Assembly (NCBI GenBank): GCA_025934635.1 | Contig: JAICWX010000111.1 | Location: forward strand, 1-24,448 | Direction of reading: 5' to 3' | From: Streptosporangiaceae bacterium | GTDB taxonomy: Bacteria; Actinomycetota; Actinomycetes; Streptosporangiales; Streptosporangiaceae | DNA length: 24,448 nt | In this document: positions 24,125 to 24,448 of the stretch, one piece after another | Layout: every line of letters begins with the position of its first letter | Numbering within the stretch: the stretch's first letter is position 1 | The notes under the pieces: generated by a model | Database searches by the model: none | The model's input: only the letters and a program-made list of their open reading frames with translations | What the model was told of the DNA's origin: nothing | Position numbers and translations under genes: made by a program

Positions 24125-24448
24125 TACTCGTGCTCCAGGGCCGCGCGCAGGGCGGACATGCCGCGCGCGGTATGGCTCTTGACCGCGCCCCGGCTGATCC
24201 CCATGGCGGCGGCGATCTCGGCCTCGGACAGGTCGGCGTAGTAGCGCAGCACGATGGCCTCGCGCTGACGGTCGGGCAGGTGCCGCAGGGCGGCGACGAC
24301 GGCATGGCGTTCGAGCAGGACCAGGGCGCCGTGCTCGGCGCTGGGCATGTCCGGCGGGGCCTTCTGCAGGTTCTTGTCGACCACGGTGCGGTGCCGCAGC
24401 ACCGACCGGGACCGGTTCACCACCGCCTGCCGCAGGTACGCCAGCGCC
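24124..24448 (-). CDS. RNA polymerase sigma factor, SigE family, C-terminal part (runs off right edge)
   Basis: The visible 107 residues begin within region 2 (LAYLRQAVVNRSRSVLRHRT) and include a complete region 4 (LPDRQREAIVLRYYADLSEA, EIAAAMGISRGAVKSHTARG), ending MSALRAALEHE. It is the same SigE-fam type as the sigma factor at 7270-7785, with matching LRY-x-x-DLSE-x-EIAAAMGIS motif. The N-terminus and promoter lie beyond the window, so the frame is left open at 24448. The TAA stop overlaps the start of the downstream membrane-partner gene by one base. Confidence 0.9.
   Translation of the reverse strand, partial: ALAYLRQAVVNRSRSVLRHRTVVDKNLQKAPPDMPSAEHGALVLLERHAVVAALRHLPDRQREAIVLRYYADLSEAEIAAAMGISRGAVKSHTARGMSALRAALEHE

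Overview
The window is very GC-rich and strongly GC3-biased. Starts are often GTG or TTG, and many genes overlap stop-to-start. The order holA / rpsT / lepA / hemW / DUF3097 / hrcA / dnaJ / rsmE is typical of Actinomycetota. DUF1707 proteins, sigma-E-family (SigE-fam) sigma factors, an MmyB-type XRE regulator and a HelD/HelR-type helicase all support a filamentous or related actinomycete. The genus cannot be fixed from the sequence. I see no tRNA, rRNA, CRISPR array, transposase or phage gene.

Layout. Positions 1-442 hold the start of a malate synthase gene on the minus strand. Next is a repeat- and hairpin-rich gap, then a helR-like ATPase gene overlapping a patatin-like lipase gene (900-4381, plus). 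An SDR oxidoreductase (minus) and an XRE/MmyB-type regulator (plus) diverge at 4360-6074. A SigE-family sigma factor and its membrane-anchored partner run on minus (6071-7785). hflX and a divergent imidazolonepropionase-like amidohydrolase follow on plus (8063-11016).

From 11068 the conserved housekeeping block begins: holA (+), rpsT (-), lepA (+). A minus-strand run of DUF1707 membrane proteins surrounds a decayed DUF4389 gene (14935-17166). Then come hemW (+), a frameshifted DUF4870 gene coupled to a DUF3097 gene (-), a CIRCE-controlled hrcA-dnaJ pair and rsmE (+). The right edge holds a second SigE-family sigma factor with its membrane partner (-).

Functional themes are translation and ribosome maintenance (HflX, S20, LepA, RsmE), heat-shock control (HrcA/CIRCE/DnaJ), RNA polymerase recycling (HelR-like) and two envelope-signalling sigma modules. 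I found no complete system I would call new. The best leads are regulatory or evolutionary: a candidate rpsT leader with mutually exclusive hairpins that would hide the Shine-Dalgarno sequence; three tandem hairpins with identical loops immediately before lepA; an imidazolonepropionase-like enzyme that appears to lack two family catalytic residues; Toprim-like motifs in the DUF3097 protein; and the two parallel sigma/membrane-partner modules.
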